In this document: one piece after another, positions 45,400 through 53,533 of the stretch
Layout of the letters: every line of letters begins with the position of its first letter
Numbering within the stretch: the first letter of the stretch is position 1
Assembly: GCA_031265875.1 (NCBI GenBank)
Contig: JAISCA010000044.1
Coordinates: 20,163 to 84,162, forward strand
Source of the DNA: Propionibacteriaceae bacterium
Lineage (GTDB): Bacteria; Actinomycetota; Actinomycetes; Propionibacteriales; Propionibacteriaceae
Reading direction: 5' to 3'
DNA length: 64,000 nt
Notes under the pieces: generated by a model
Told to the model about the DNA's origin: nothing
Databases searched by the model: none
The model's input: the letters and a program-made list of their open reading frames with translations, nothing else
Translations under genes and position numbers: made by a program

Positions 45400-46695
45400 G
45401 TGGCCGCCCGGCCGCCTGAGGGCGACGTCGCCCCGGACGACGGGCGGCTGCCCGACGGCTTGGCCAGCTCCCGTCAGGGCCAGCCCCTGTCTTTGTACCT
45501 GCACATCCCCTGGTGCCGGGCCCGTTGCGGCTACTGCGACTTCAACACCTACGTGCCGGATCGCTTCGACCGCGAGGCCACCTGGCCCTATCTGACCGCT
45601 CTGGGTCTCGAACTGGAGTTGGCCGCCCGGCTGTTGGGCCCTCGGCCGGTCCAGACGGTCTACTTCGGTGGTGGCACCCCCACTTTGCTGGGGTCGGCCG
45701 ATTTCGCCTGGCTGCTGGGCCGGGTGTCGGCCCTGTTCGAGCTCGACCCGACGGCCGAGATCACGACCGAGGCCAACCCAGAGACGGTCTCGCCCAGGTC
45801 TTTGGAGAATCTGCGTCGAGCCGGGGTCAACCGGCTGTCTTTGGGCATGCAATCAGCGGTCGATCATGTCCTAGCCGTTTTGGATCGCGTCCACCGGCCG
45901 GGCCGGGCGGTCGAGGCGGTGGACTGGGCCCGGCGAGCCGGTTTCGACAGCGTCTCCCTCGATCTCATCTACGGCACGCCGGGGGAGTCGGCGGCCGACT
46001 GGGAGGTCAGCCTGGAGGCGGCTTTGGCGGCCGCCCCCGACCATCTGTCGGCCTACGCCCTGACCGTCGAGCCGGGCACCCGGCTGGCCGCCCGTCTGCG
46101 TCGCGGCGAGTTGCCCTGGCCGGACGAGGACGACCTGGCCGACAAGTATCTCCAAGCCGACGCCCGGCTGGAGAAGGCCGGGCTGACTTGGTACGAGATC
46201 TCGAATTGGTCCCGGCCGCAGGCCGCCTGCCGCCACAATCTGGTCTATTGGCAGTCCGACGACTGGTGGGGCGCCGGCGCCGGATCCCACTCCCACATCG
46301 GCGGTCTGCGCTGGTGGAACCACCGTCTGCCCCGCCACTACAGCGCTCGCTTGGCCGACGGCCTGAGCCCGGCCCAGGGCCGCGAACATTTGACCGATCA
46401 GCAACGCCGGGTCGAACGGATCATGCTCGATCTACGGCTGGCCACCGGCTTGGACCGCCGTTGGCTGACGGCTTCGGAACAGGCCCGCCTGGCCGATCCC
46501 TTGGCCCGAGGCTTGCTGGAAGTCCGGCCGATCCCGCCCGATCGGGCCTCGGCGGACGGGTCGGCGGATCGTGTCCCGTCGGGCCAGGCCCTGGACCCGG
46601 CCCAGCGGCTGGGGGAGGACAGCGCTGGTCGGCTGGTGCTGACCCCGGCCGGTCGTCTGCGGGCGGACGGCGTGGTCCGCGATCTGCTCGACTGA
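45400..46695 (+). CDS. hemW: HemW, radical SAM heme chaperone
   Basis: This 431-residue protein starts at GTG 45400. The cluster motif CRARCGYCDF places Cys39, Cys43 and Cys46 and has Phe48 instead of a fourth Cys, the mark of HemW as opposed to HemN. YFGGGTPTLL, NPETVSPRSLENLRRAGVNRLSLGMQS and the ISNWSRP..ACRHN..YW block confirm the family. HemW binds heme and delivers it to membrane proteins; it is not a coproporphyrinogen oxidase, though often so labelled. A toxin-antitoxin pair lies between it and DUF3097. Confidence 0.93.
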   Translation: MAARPPEGDVAPDDGRLPDGLASSRQGQPLSLYLHIPWCRARCGYCDFNTYVPDRFDREATWPYLTALGLELELAARLLGPRPVQTVYFGGGTPTLLGSADFAWLLGRVSALFELDPTAEITTEANPETVSPRSLENLRRAGVNRLSLGMQSAVDHVLAVLDRVHRPGRAVEAVDWARRAGFDSVSLDLIYGTPGESAADWEVSLEAALAAAPDHLSAYALTVEPGTRLAARLRRGELPWPDEDDLADKYLQADARLEKAGLTWYEISNWSRPQAACRHNLVYWQSDDWWGAGAGSHSHIGGLRWWNHRLPRHYSARLADGLSPAQGREHLTDQQRRVERIMLDLRLATGLDRRWLTASEQARLADPLARGLLEVRPIPPDRASADGSADRVPSGQALDPAQRLGEDSAGRLVLTPAGRLRADGVVRDLLD

Positions 46696-46778
46696 GCCGG
46701 CTCGATCAGGTGCGATCGGTTAGGTCTTCTGGGCTACTCGGCGCATATGGGGTGATCTCAGGATGATCGCTCCGTGGG

Positions 46779-47099
46779 TCACTCGTCGACGCGGTTCCTC
46801 CAATAGCCGGGCTCGCGGCTCTCGTGAGCGTAGGCGACGATGACGATCTCCCTCGCGGTGGTGAAGTAGACGATGTCGTAGGGGTGCTTCGCGACGCTGC
46901 GGACCCGCACAACCAGGTCGTCTCGATCCCAGCCCGGATATCTATGCCACGCTTCGGGTGATGCGGCGATGGAGCGCCGGGCCTGGCGGGTCCGGTCCAG
47001 AAACCTCTGTCCGACGCCGCGCTCTTTCCGCTCGTACCAAAGCGCGGCGGCCCGCAGCTCGGCCCGGGCTTCGGGATGCTCGCGCTGGCGCAGGGTCAC
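46779..47099 (-). CDS. RelE/ParE-family toxin
   Basis: The protein has 106 residues. HPEARAELRAAALWYERKERGVGQRFLDRTRQA at the front and the core YPGWDRDDLVVRVRSVAKHPYDIVYFTTAREIVIVAYAHESREPGYW (ends given) follow ParE/RelE toxins of the addiction type with basic residues in the middle. It overlaps the antitoxin upstream by 4 nt (ATGA-type). It would poison DNA gyrase (ParE) or cleave mRNA (RelE); the target is not readable from sequence. Confidence 0.85.
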   Translation of the reverse strand: MTLRQREHPEARAELRAAALWYERKERGVGQRFLDRTRQARRSIAASPEAWHRYPGWDRDDLVVRVRSVAKHPYDIVYFTTAREIVIVAYAHESREPGYWRNRVDE

Positions 47100-47350
47100 C
47101 GATCCATGTCCGCGAGTTCGGCGGACAGTAGATGGTAAGTCTCGTCGGCGTCTACCAACTCGACCTGGCCGCTCAGGATTTGATCGACTCGGGAGTCGAT
47201 CTCCTCACGCCAGACGGCTCGGGCCGCTGTCTGGCGCGTACCGCCCTCGGAATGGAGGCTCCGCTCGAGGCGGTGGATCACCAGCGCGCGCTCGTCCAGG
47301 TCGTCGACAGACAGAATCGTCGCGACAGCCGCTTCCACGTCCACACTCAT
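47096..47350 (-). CDS. Addiction-module antitoxin (Unstab_antitox family)
   Basis: The protein has 84 residues. ILSVDDLDERALVIHRLERSL and the AARAVWREEIDSRVDQILSGQVELVDADE segment resemble the 'putative addiction module component' family of short helical antitoxins that pair with RelE/ParE toxins. It is the first gene of the pair and overlaps the toxin by 4 nt. It is transcribed from a leaderless promoter (TAGACT at 47357-47362), so toxin translation probably depends on coupling to the antitoxin. Confidence 0.83.
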   Translation of the reverse strand: MSVDVEAAVATILSVDDLDERALVIHRLERSLHSEGGTRQTAARAVWREEIDSRVDQILSGQVELVDADETYHLLSAELADMDR

Positions 47351-47356
47351 ATGTCG

Positions 47357-47362
47357 AGTCTA
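47357..47362 (-). promoter_or_regulatory. -10 element for a leaderless antitoxin start
   Basis: TAGACT on the minus strand is followed by 6 nt and ATG 47350. It faces the DUF3097 promoter 70 nt away. Confidence 0.65.
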
Positions 47363-47432
47363 CGGCGGCGCTCTGACACCGGCCAGCGACTGCGACCGGA
47401 GAATGATGATCGAATCCTGGTGGGCGTCGCGT

Positions 47433-47438
47433 TAGGCT
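47433..47438 (+). promoter_or_regulatory. -10 element for a leaderless DUF3097 start
   Basis: TAGGCT is followed by 6 nt and GTG 47445; no ribosome site is present. Confidence 0.65.
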
Positions 47439-47444
47439 CGTCCG

Positions 47445-48296
47445 GTGACCACCAAGCGCTACTCCAGTGATGTGCTGGCCCCCGATCAGCGGCAACCTAG
47501 GCGGCCGGTCTCCCGGCCGGTCGAACTGGCCCTCGGGTTGGTGGTGGAGGAAGTCGAGTCGGGCTATTGCGGCGCCGTGGTGCGGTGGGAGAACGGTCTG
47601 GTGGTGCTGGAGGACCGCCACGGGCGGCGGCGTTCCTTCCCGGTCGGCCCCGGTTTTTGGATCGACGGCCGACCGGTCCAGTTGACCTGGCCGGCCCGGT
47701 CGGCCCAGCCCAATCCCAAGTACACCGCCTCGGGTTCCCTGGCCGGTCCGCCGCAGGCGGCCCAGGTGGCGCGGGCTTCCCGCTTGTGGGTCGAGGGCCG
47801 TCACGACGCCGAACTGATCGAGCGAGTCTGGGGCGACGACCTGCGCCACATCGGCGTCGTGGTCGAACCTTTGAACGGAGCCGACCATTTGCTCGACCGT
47901 TTGGAAGGCTTCGGCCCGACGGCCGACCGCCGGCTGGGAGTGCTGCTGGACCACCTCGCAGCGGGCACCAAGGAGAGCCGGCTGGCCCAGGCCGTCGCCG
48001 CCTCACCCTTCGGCTCAGACGTCTTGGTCTTGGGACACCGTTACGTCGACATCTGGCAAGCCGTGTCTCCGTCCGCCTTGGGCGTGTCGGCTTGGCCCGA
48101 GGCGCCGCCGGGGACGGATTGGAAGGCCACCGTCTGTCAGGGTTTGGGCTGGCCTTGGCGTCGGCCCGAGGACATCGCCCAGGCCTGGCGTCGTATCCTC
48201 GGCCGGGTGTCCTCCTGGCGCGACCTGGACCGTGACTTCGTGGCTCAGGTGGAGCGTCTGATCGACTTCGTGCAGGAGGCGGTGACGACCGTCTGA
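47445..48296 (+). CDS. DUF3097 family protein
   Basis: The protein has 283 residues from GTG 47445 (leaderless). The conserved parts are GAVVRWENGLVVLEDRHGRRRSFPVGPGFWIDG, then ASRLWVEGRHDAELIERVWGDDLRHIGVVVEPLNGADHL (toprim-like stretch, ends given) and LGHRYVDIWQAVSPSALGV. This family is almost confined to Actinobacteria and usually sits near hemW and hrcA; its function is unknown. The toprim-like EGRHDAEL core suggests nucleic-acid handling, as inference only. Confidence 0.82.
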   Translation: MTTKRYSSDVLAPDQRQPRRPVSRPVELALGLVVEEVESGYCGAVVRWENGLVVLEDRHGRRRSFPVGPGFWIDGRPVQLTWPARSAQPNPKYTASGSLAGPPQAAQVARASRLWVEGRHDAELIERVWGDDLRHIGVVVEPLNGADHLLDRLEGFGPTADRRLGVLLDHLAAGTKESRLAQAVAASPFGSDVLVLGHRYVDIWQAVSPSALGVSAWPEAPPGTDWKATVCQGLGWPWRRPEDIAQAWRRILGRVSSWRDLDRDFVAQVERLIDFVQEAVTTV

Positions 48297-48414
48297 GCGG
48301 TCGCCACCCGCTTTACGTGGTCCGTCGGAGCGCGGCGGTCCGTCGCCTGTGACTGAGTGCGGCCCGGGCCGTAGGCGGGTGGCCGGACCGAATCGAGTGA
48401 TTTCGTTCCACCGG

Positions 48415-48420
48415 TAGGGT
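48415..48420 (+). promoter_or_regulatory. -10 element for a leaderless P-type ATPase start
   Basis: TAGGGT is followed by 6 nt (GGGGGA) and GTG 48427. The G-run could look like a ribosome site, but it sits too close to the start codon. Confidence 0.6.
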
Positions 48421-48426
48421 GGGGGA

Positions 48427-51006
48427 GTGCCTGATGACCATGTCACCGAGCTAGTGTCCCCCGCCGGAAGTTCGCGGCGGAAGGAGACGCCAGCCGGGAC
48501 CCCTGGCGGCGTTGGCGAAACTTCCCGACACATCCAATATCGGGACGCTCCGCCGCCTGGCCAGCCGCCCCGTCTGACGCCCCCTTCTATCACCGGGAAC
48601 TTCCAGCGGGAGACGCTGGGCAGCGGACTGACTGGGGCCCAAGTGGCCGACCGGGTGGAGCGGGGGCTGGTCAACCACACTCGACAGGTCAGCTCGCGCC
48701 CGCTCTGGCAGATCGTCAAAGCCAATGTTCTGACTCGTTTCAACGGTCTGTTGGGCGGTCTGTTCGTTTTGGTCCTGCTGACTGGCTCCTACATCGACGG
48801 TCTCTTCGGCATCGCCTTGGTCTTGAACTCCGCCCTCGGCATCGCCCAGGAATGGTACGCCAAGCGCAAGCTCGACTCCTTGGCCGTCCTGCACGCCCCC
48901 ACCGCCACAGTGTTACGAGACGGCCAGACCTCGACCATCGACACCGGCGACGTGGTGCGAGACGACCTAGTCCTCTTGGTGGTCGGAACCCAGGTGCCGG
49001 CCGACGGTCCGGTCTTGCTGTCGGACAACTTGGAGATCGACGAGTCCAATCTGACCGGTGAGTCGGACGCCATCGCCAAGGCGGTCGGCGACCAGGTCTC
49101 CTCTGGCACCGCCGTGGTGGCCGGATCGGGTTGGTTCCGAGCCGCCACGGTCGGGGCCGAGTCCACCGCCCAGCGCCTGTCCAGCCAGGCCCGCGTCTTC
49201 ACCCGGGCCTATTCCGAGGTCCAGCACTCGACCAATGTCTTGTTGCGCTGGCTGACCTGGGTCGTCATCGGCATGTTCCCGATCGCGGTGCTGGCCCAGA
49301 GCCGGGTCCTGGGCTGGGGCGACTGGCGCAACGTCGTGCTGCGCTCGACCGGAGCCTTGGTCGGCTTGGTGCCGGAGGGGCTGGTCCTGCTCACCACCTT
49401 GGCCTTCTTGCTGGCGGCCCTGCAACTGACTCGTCAGCAGGCCTTGATCCAGGAGTTGCCGGCGGTCGAAGGGCTGGCCCGGGTCGACGTCATCTGCTGT
49501 GACAAGACTGGCACCTTGACCCAAGGCGAGATCGTCTACCAGGACTGGGTCCCGCTCGAGGGCGAGGAGCCTGGTCGGGCTTGGGCCGCTCTCGGAGCCT
49601 TGGTCCACGAGCTCCGGCCCAACGCCACCGCCGCCGCCATCGCCCGGGTGGTGCCGGAGCCCGATCTGACAGTCACCCGTCGAGCCGCTTTCAGCTCGGC
49701 CCGCAAATGGAGCGGAGTCGAACTGGCCGATGGTTCGGTTTGGCTGTTGGGAGCGCCCGAGGTGTTGTTGGAAGGTCAGGCCGAACGGCTGGAGCAGGTC
49801 GGTCAGCTAGCCGCCCGGGGTCGTCGCGTGGTCGTATTGGGCCGGGTCGCCGGCCTGCCCGATCCGGATCAAGCCTTGGGAACGGTCCAAGCCGTGGCTT
49901 GGGTCGAGCTGGCCGAGGCGGTCAGACCCGACGCGGCCGAGACTCTGGCCTACTTCGCCAGCCAGGGCGTCACGGTCAAGGTCATCTCGGGCGACAACCC
50001 GGTGACGGTGGCGGCGGTGGCCCGCCAAGTCGGCTTGGAAGTGGCCGAGGCGGTCGACGCCCGCCTGTTGCCGGAGGACCCGGAGGAGCTGGCCCAAGTG
50101 GTCGAAGGCGTCACCGTCTTCGGGCGCGTCACACCGGGGCGTAAACGAGATTTGGTCCAGGCCCTCAAGTCGCGCGGTCATACCGTGGCCATGACCGGCG
50201 ACGGGGTCAACGACGTCCTGGCTCTGAAGGAAGCCGACATCGGCATCGCCATGGGCAATGGGGCCCAGGCCACCAAAGCGGTGGCTCAATTGGTGCTGCT
50301 GGACAGCCAATTCCGTCATCTGCCCAAGGTCCTGGCCGAGGGTCGGCGCCTGATCGCCAACGTGGAGCGGGTGGCGGCCCTGTTCGTGACCAAGAACGTC
50401 ATGACCGGGGTGGCGATGCTGGCCACCGCTCTGATCGGGTTCACCTTCCCCTTCTTGCCCCGCCACCTGACCATGGTCTCGGTTTTGACCATCGGCATCC
50501 CCGCCGCCGTCTTGGCTTTGGGCGCGAACCAGCGCCGCTACCTGCCGGGCTTCCTCACCCGGGTCCTGGCCTTGGCTCTGCCGGCCGGCCTGGCGGCTGG
50601 CCTGTCCGCTTTCTTGGCCTTCGCCTTGGGCTGGGGAGACCCGGCCCAGCGCAGCACCTTGGCTCTGGCCGTCTTGCTGGCGGTCAACTTCTGGCTGTTG
50701 GGGGCGCTGGCCCGGCCCTACAACTGGTGGAAGATCCTGCTCCTGGCCAGCATGGTCGGCTGCGCCCTGCTGGCTTTCTTGACCCCGGCCAGCCGGAGCT
50801 TCTTCGAACTGTCGCTGCCGCGGGGCGAGATGCTGCTGGCTATCTTGATCGGCGGCTGTGGCGCCTTGGTGGTCGAACTGGCCTACCGCTGGTCGCGCCG
50901 GGTCAAGAGCCATCAGCCGGCCGGGCCGGCCGAGCTGATCGAGCATCGTCGCCAGCAGCGCCACCAGCAGGACAGCTCAGCTAGAGCCGATCACCCGACC
51001 GAGTAG
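48427..51006 (+). CDS. CtpE-like cation-transporting P-type ATPase
   Basis: The protein has 859 residues. A disordered head of about 60 residues leads into GLTGAQVADRVERGLVNH, the actuator domain with TGES (210-213), the PEGL helix (GLVPEGLVLLTTLAF), phosphorylation Asp359 in CCDKTGTLTQ, and the hinge TGDGVND (590-596). There are about ten membrane helices. The PEGL loop and QELPAVEGLARVDVICCDKTGTLT match mycobacterial CtpE, a Ca2+ importer needed for envelope integrity; Ca2+ is therefore the likely ion. It is leaderless and is followed 9 nt later by the inositol monophosphatase. Confidence 0.85.
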   Translation: MPDDHVTELVSPAGSSRRKETPAGTPGGVGETSRHIQYRDAPPPGQPPRLTPPSITGNFQRETLGSGLTGAQVADRVERGLVNHTRQVSSRPLWQIVKANVLTRFNGLLGGLFVLVLLTGSYIDGLFGIALVLNSALGIAQEWYAKRKLDSLAVLHAPTATVLRDGQTSTIDTGDVVRDDLVLLVVGTQVPADGPVLLSDNLEIDESNLTGESDAIAKAVGDQVSSGTAVVAGSGWFRAATVGAESTAQRLSSQARVFTRAYSEVQHSTNVLLRWLTWVVIGMFPIAVLAQSRVLGWGDWRNVVLRSTGALVGLVPEGLVLLTTLAFLLAALQLTRQQALIQELPAVEGLARVDVICCDKTGTLTQGEIVYQDWVPLEGEEPGRAWAALGALVHELRPNATAAAIARVVPEPDLTVTRRAAFSSARKWSGVELADGSVWLLGAPEVLLEGQAERLEQVGQLAARGRRVVVLGRVAGLPDPDQALGTVQAVAWVELAEAVRPDAAETLAYFASQGVTVKVISGDNPVTVAAVARQVGLEVAEAVDARLLPEDPEELAQVVEGVTVFGRVTPGRKRDLVQALKSRGHTVAMTGDGVNDVLALKEADIGIAMGNGAQATKAVAQLVLLDSQFRHLPKVLAEGRRLIANVERVAALFVTKNVMTGVAMLATALIGFTFPFLPRHLTMVSVLTIGIPAAVLALGANQRRYLPGFLTRVLALALPAGLAAGLSAFLAFALGWGDPAQRSTLALAVLLAVNFWLLGALARPYNWWKILLLASMVGCALLAFLTPASRSFFELSLPRGEMLLAILIGGCGALVVELAYRWSRRVKSHQPAGPAELIEHRRQQRHQQDSSARADHPTE

Positions 51007-51009
51007 AGT
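51004..51009 (+). promoter_or_regulatory. -10 element for a leaderless inositol monophosphatase start
   Basis: TAGAGT overlaps the ctpE-like stop codon and is followed by 6 nt and GTG 51016. Confidence 0.6.
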
Positions 51010-51015
51010 CGTGCT

Positions 51016-51819
51016 GTGGACAGCGCCGACATTCTCGCCCTCATGAAGCAGGTCGCCGACGACCTCGTCCGGCCTCGCTTCCAGCGCCTCGAACCCGATC
51101 AGATCATGCAGAAGCAGCCCGGTGACTTCGTCACGGTGGCCGATCAGGAGGCCGAGGTCTGGTTGACCGAGCAATTGCGGGGCCGCTATCCGAAGGCGGC
51201 TTTCATCGGGGAGGAGGCCGTGGCCGGGGATCCAGCCTTGTTGGACGGCATCGCCCAACATGAGCACGCCTTCGTCATCGACCCCATCGACGGCACCCGT
51301 AATTTCGTCCAAGGCGACCCCAACTACGCCGTCATGATCGGGGAGCTGCGCCTGGGCCAGGCCACCCGGGGTTGGATCTGGCAGCCCGAGTTCGGCGTCG
51401 CCCTGGTCGGTGAGAAAGGCGCCGGGGTGGAGCGCAATGGCGTCCGTCTGGCTGCCTTGGAGCGTTCCAGCCGCCCCAGCGGGACGGCCACCGTCTCCCG
51501 GTTGATCGGTTTCCGGCATCCCAGCCTGGCTAGCTCCATCAGGTCGTCTTGGTGGTGCGCCGGGGTCGACTATCCCATGCTGTTCGACGGCCGGATCGAC
51601 TTCTGCTGCTTCAAGCCGCCCAAACCCTGGGACCATGTGCCGGGCGTCATGATGCTGCGTGAGTTAGGCGGTGTGGCCGGCGTCGATCGCGGGCCGCAGT
51701 ACCAAGCCGACGTCAGCCAAGGTGAGTTGATCGTGGCCGCCGACGCCCAGATCTATCGGACCGTGGAGCAGGTCATGGCCGCCGCCGGCCCGGCCGGAGC
51801 CTCAGTCGGCCACCACTAG
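51016..51819 (+). CDS. Inositol monophosphatase-family protein
   Basis: The protein has 267 residues. Metal-binding signatures are visible: IGEEAVAGD (Glu), DPIDGTRNFVQGDPNYAVMIG (Asp, Asp; the WAT motif is replaced) and KPWDHVPGVMMLRELGG near the end (Asp of PWD). It would remove phosphate from inositol-1-phosphate or a related sugar phosphate such as histidinol phosphate or fructose-1,6-bisphosphate. Its 3' end overlaps the convergent small gene by 18 nt. Confidence 0.88.
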   Translation: MDSADILALMKQVADDLVRPRFQRLEPDQIMQKQPGDFVTVADQEAEVWLTEQLRGRYPKAAFIGEEAVAGDPALLDGIAQHEHAFVIDPIDGTRNFVQGDPNYAVMIGELRLGQATRGWIWQPEFGVALVGEKGAGVERNGVRLAALERSSRPSGTATVSRLIGFRHPSLASSIRSSWWCAGVDYPMLFDGRIDFCCFKPPKPWDHVPGVMMLRELGGVAGVDRGPQYQADVSQGELIVAADAQIYRTVEQVMAAAGPAGASVGHH

Positions 51820-52272
51820 GGAGTCGATGGCAGCCCGGATGGCCTGCAGGTCGTCGGTCTGATCGGGCAGGGCGGTGCCGGTGACGCGCATGCTGTCCAC
51901 CACCGGACCGCGCTCCACCACCGTGGTGGCGACGACCTGGACGATGGTGCCGATCTGAGGGTGGACGTAGGCGAAGGGTAGGACGGACCACAGCCGACCG
52001 CCGATGGTGGGCCGCTGGATCTCAGTCAGTTCGACCTCCGGCAGGCTCTGGGCGTAGGCCAGCAGGCTCTGCTCGGCTTGCTCATGGGTCAGACCGGGCC
52101 GATGGCGGGTGAAGCCCACGATCAGATTGGCGGCGAAGCTGTCCGGCCCATGGTCGTGCAAGCCGGCCAACAGGGCCCCGTCCACGACCTGACCGGCCCA
52201 ACCATCCGGCAGATCGAAGGAGACGGCCGGGACGGCGGGGAACTGCTCGCTGGGGAATGTCAAAGTGGCCAT
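51802..52272 (-). CDS. Small LpqN/DUF1795-like protein next to the WXG100 gene
   Basis: The protein has 156 residues. The start is ATG 52272 with AAGGA upstream; the open frame to 52287 adds five residues. It has no signal peptide. FDLPDGWAGQVVDGALLAG, IVGFTRHRPGLTHEQAEQSL and VVATTVVERGPVVDSMRVTGTA follow the beta-alpha pattern of the LpqN/DUF1795 family, which pairs with secreted substrates in mycobacteria. It lies 8 nt after the WXG100 gene and probably shares its transcript. A chaperone or immunity role is inference. Confidence 0.6.
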   Translation of the reverse strand: MATLTFPSEQFPAVPAVSFDLPDGWAGQVVDGALLAGLHDHGPDSFAANLIVGFTRHRPGLTHEQAEQSLLAYAQSLPEVELTEIQRPTIGGRLWSVLPFAYVHPQIGTIVQVVATTVVERGPVVDSMRVTGTALPDQTDDLQAIRAAIDSLVVAD

Positions 52273-52280
52273 TGCGATCC

Positions 52281-53396
52281 TTACCAAGTGAAGAGACGGC
52301 CGATGTCGCGCAGGAGTTCCTTCGGGCTGAAGGAGACATCTATCTTGAACTCGGCCCCAACGCCCAGGCTAGCGCCAAGTTCCAGTTCGAAGCCGATTTT
52401 CTCCGCGCCGATCGAAGCGCCGACGCTGCCCTTGATCCCGACGCCGGCGGTGACGCCAGCTTTGAGGTTGCTTTCGATGCCCATGGCCTCATGCTTATAG
52501 TCAGCACTGGCGGTCGCTCCGGCCCAAGCGCCAGCCGAGGCTTTGACGGTGGCTCCGTCGGGACCGACGTCCAGTTTGGCTTTGGCGTCGGCTCCGGCGC
52601 CAGCCTGAGCGGTTCCGCTGACCTTGTCTTCGATTATCCCGTTCATTTGTTTCATTCCAGCGGAACCTTCGGCCCGGGCCCCAGCGAAGGCTTTGGCCTC
52701 GCCCTCGGCCTCGAGTCCATATAGGTCGGCGTGGAGGGAGCCTTTGACCTTGGCCTCGGCCCCGGCCAGGACTTTGGCTTCGCCGGAGAGCTCGGTCTGG
52801 CCCAATCCTTGGCCGAACTTGACGGAACCCTTGGCGCCGGCTTCCGCCCCAGCCATGGCTCTGGCCTCGCCCTTGGCCGTCAAACCAGTCTCATCCAGTT
52901 TGACGTTGGCGGTGGCGTCGGCCTTGGCCCCGGCGAAAGCGCCAGCCTCGCCGTCAAGTTTGAAGGGACCGAAGTCGGTCCCGCCGGCGGCGGTCGCGCC
53001 GGCCCCGGCCCAGACGCCGGCCCCGGTGTCGAAACCGATCGCATGAGGCCCGACCTGGGGAGTGAAATAGCCCTGGGAGCCGGTGCCGCTGTAGGTGTTG
53101 TTGGGGGTGAGCGGTCCGGAACCGTAAGCCGTGCTGGTGTCGAGCTGGGCCTGGGCCTCGCTGAAGAGGGTCTTTGACAGATCCTGCAACATGCCCTGGG
53201 CCTTGGTCATATTAGACCGGCTCTCCGACTGCCATTGGTTCTGGAAGCGGCGGGCGTCGGCCCCTTGCCAGACCCGCGTGGCTTGGCTGACGAGAGACTC
53301 GAGACGGCGCTTGATGGCGGCCAAATCGCCGGCTTGACCGGAGATCTCGCGGGCGACTGTTTGAATCTGGGCTGGACTCATGCCTGACCAAGCCAT
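52281..53396 (-). CDS. WXG100-type protein with a long A/G-rich repeat tail
   Basis: The protein has 371 residues from an ATG after GAGGAGG. Residues 1-85 form an ESAT-6-like helical hairpin with the turn WQG at 43-45, the mark of proteins exported by type VII (ESX/Yuk) machines. After a Gly/Ser/Thr linker, residues about 127-355 consist of about eight imperfect repeats of 25-29 residues following the pattern [GRK]xxAGAxAxxxxxVxxxxxGLxxxGEA. The protein ends in SPKELLRDIGRLFTW without a recognisable toxin fold. No ESX machinery is in the window. It is probably a secreted surface or effector protein; see findings. Confidence 0.78.
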   Translation of the reverse strand: MAWSGMSPAQIQTVAREISGQAGDLAAIKRRLESLVSQATRVWQGADARRFQNQWQSESRSNMTKAQGMLQDLSKTLFSEAQAQLDTSTAYGSGPLTPNNTYSGTGSQGYFTPQVGPHAIGFDTGAGVWAGAGATAAGGTDFGPFKLDGEAGAFAGAKADATANVKLDETGLTAKGEARAMAGAEAGAKGSVKFGQGLGQTELSGEAKVLAGAEAKVKGSLHADLYGLEAEGEAKAFAGARAEGSAGMKQMNGIIEDKVSGTAQAGAGADAKAKLDVGPDGATVKASAGAWAGATASADYKHEAMGIESNLKAGVTAGVGIKGSVGASIGAEKIGFELELGASLGVGAEFKIDVSFSPKELLRDIGRLFTW

Positions 53397-53533
53397 GGCG
53401 CCTCCTCGGCGATGAGTGGGGCGACGATGCGTTGACGGGTCGCCCCCGACTTATCAATCAAGGTAACGAAGCCACCGGCGGTCGGCCAGGGGGAGGACTC
53501 CCCGGATGGCTGGGCCAGGCGGACTGAGCCGAG

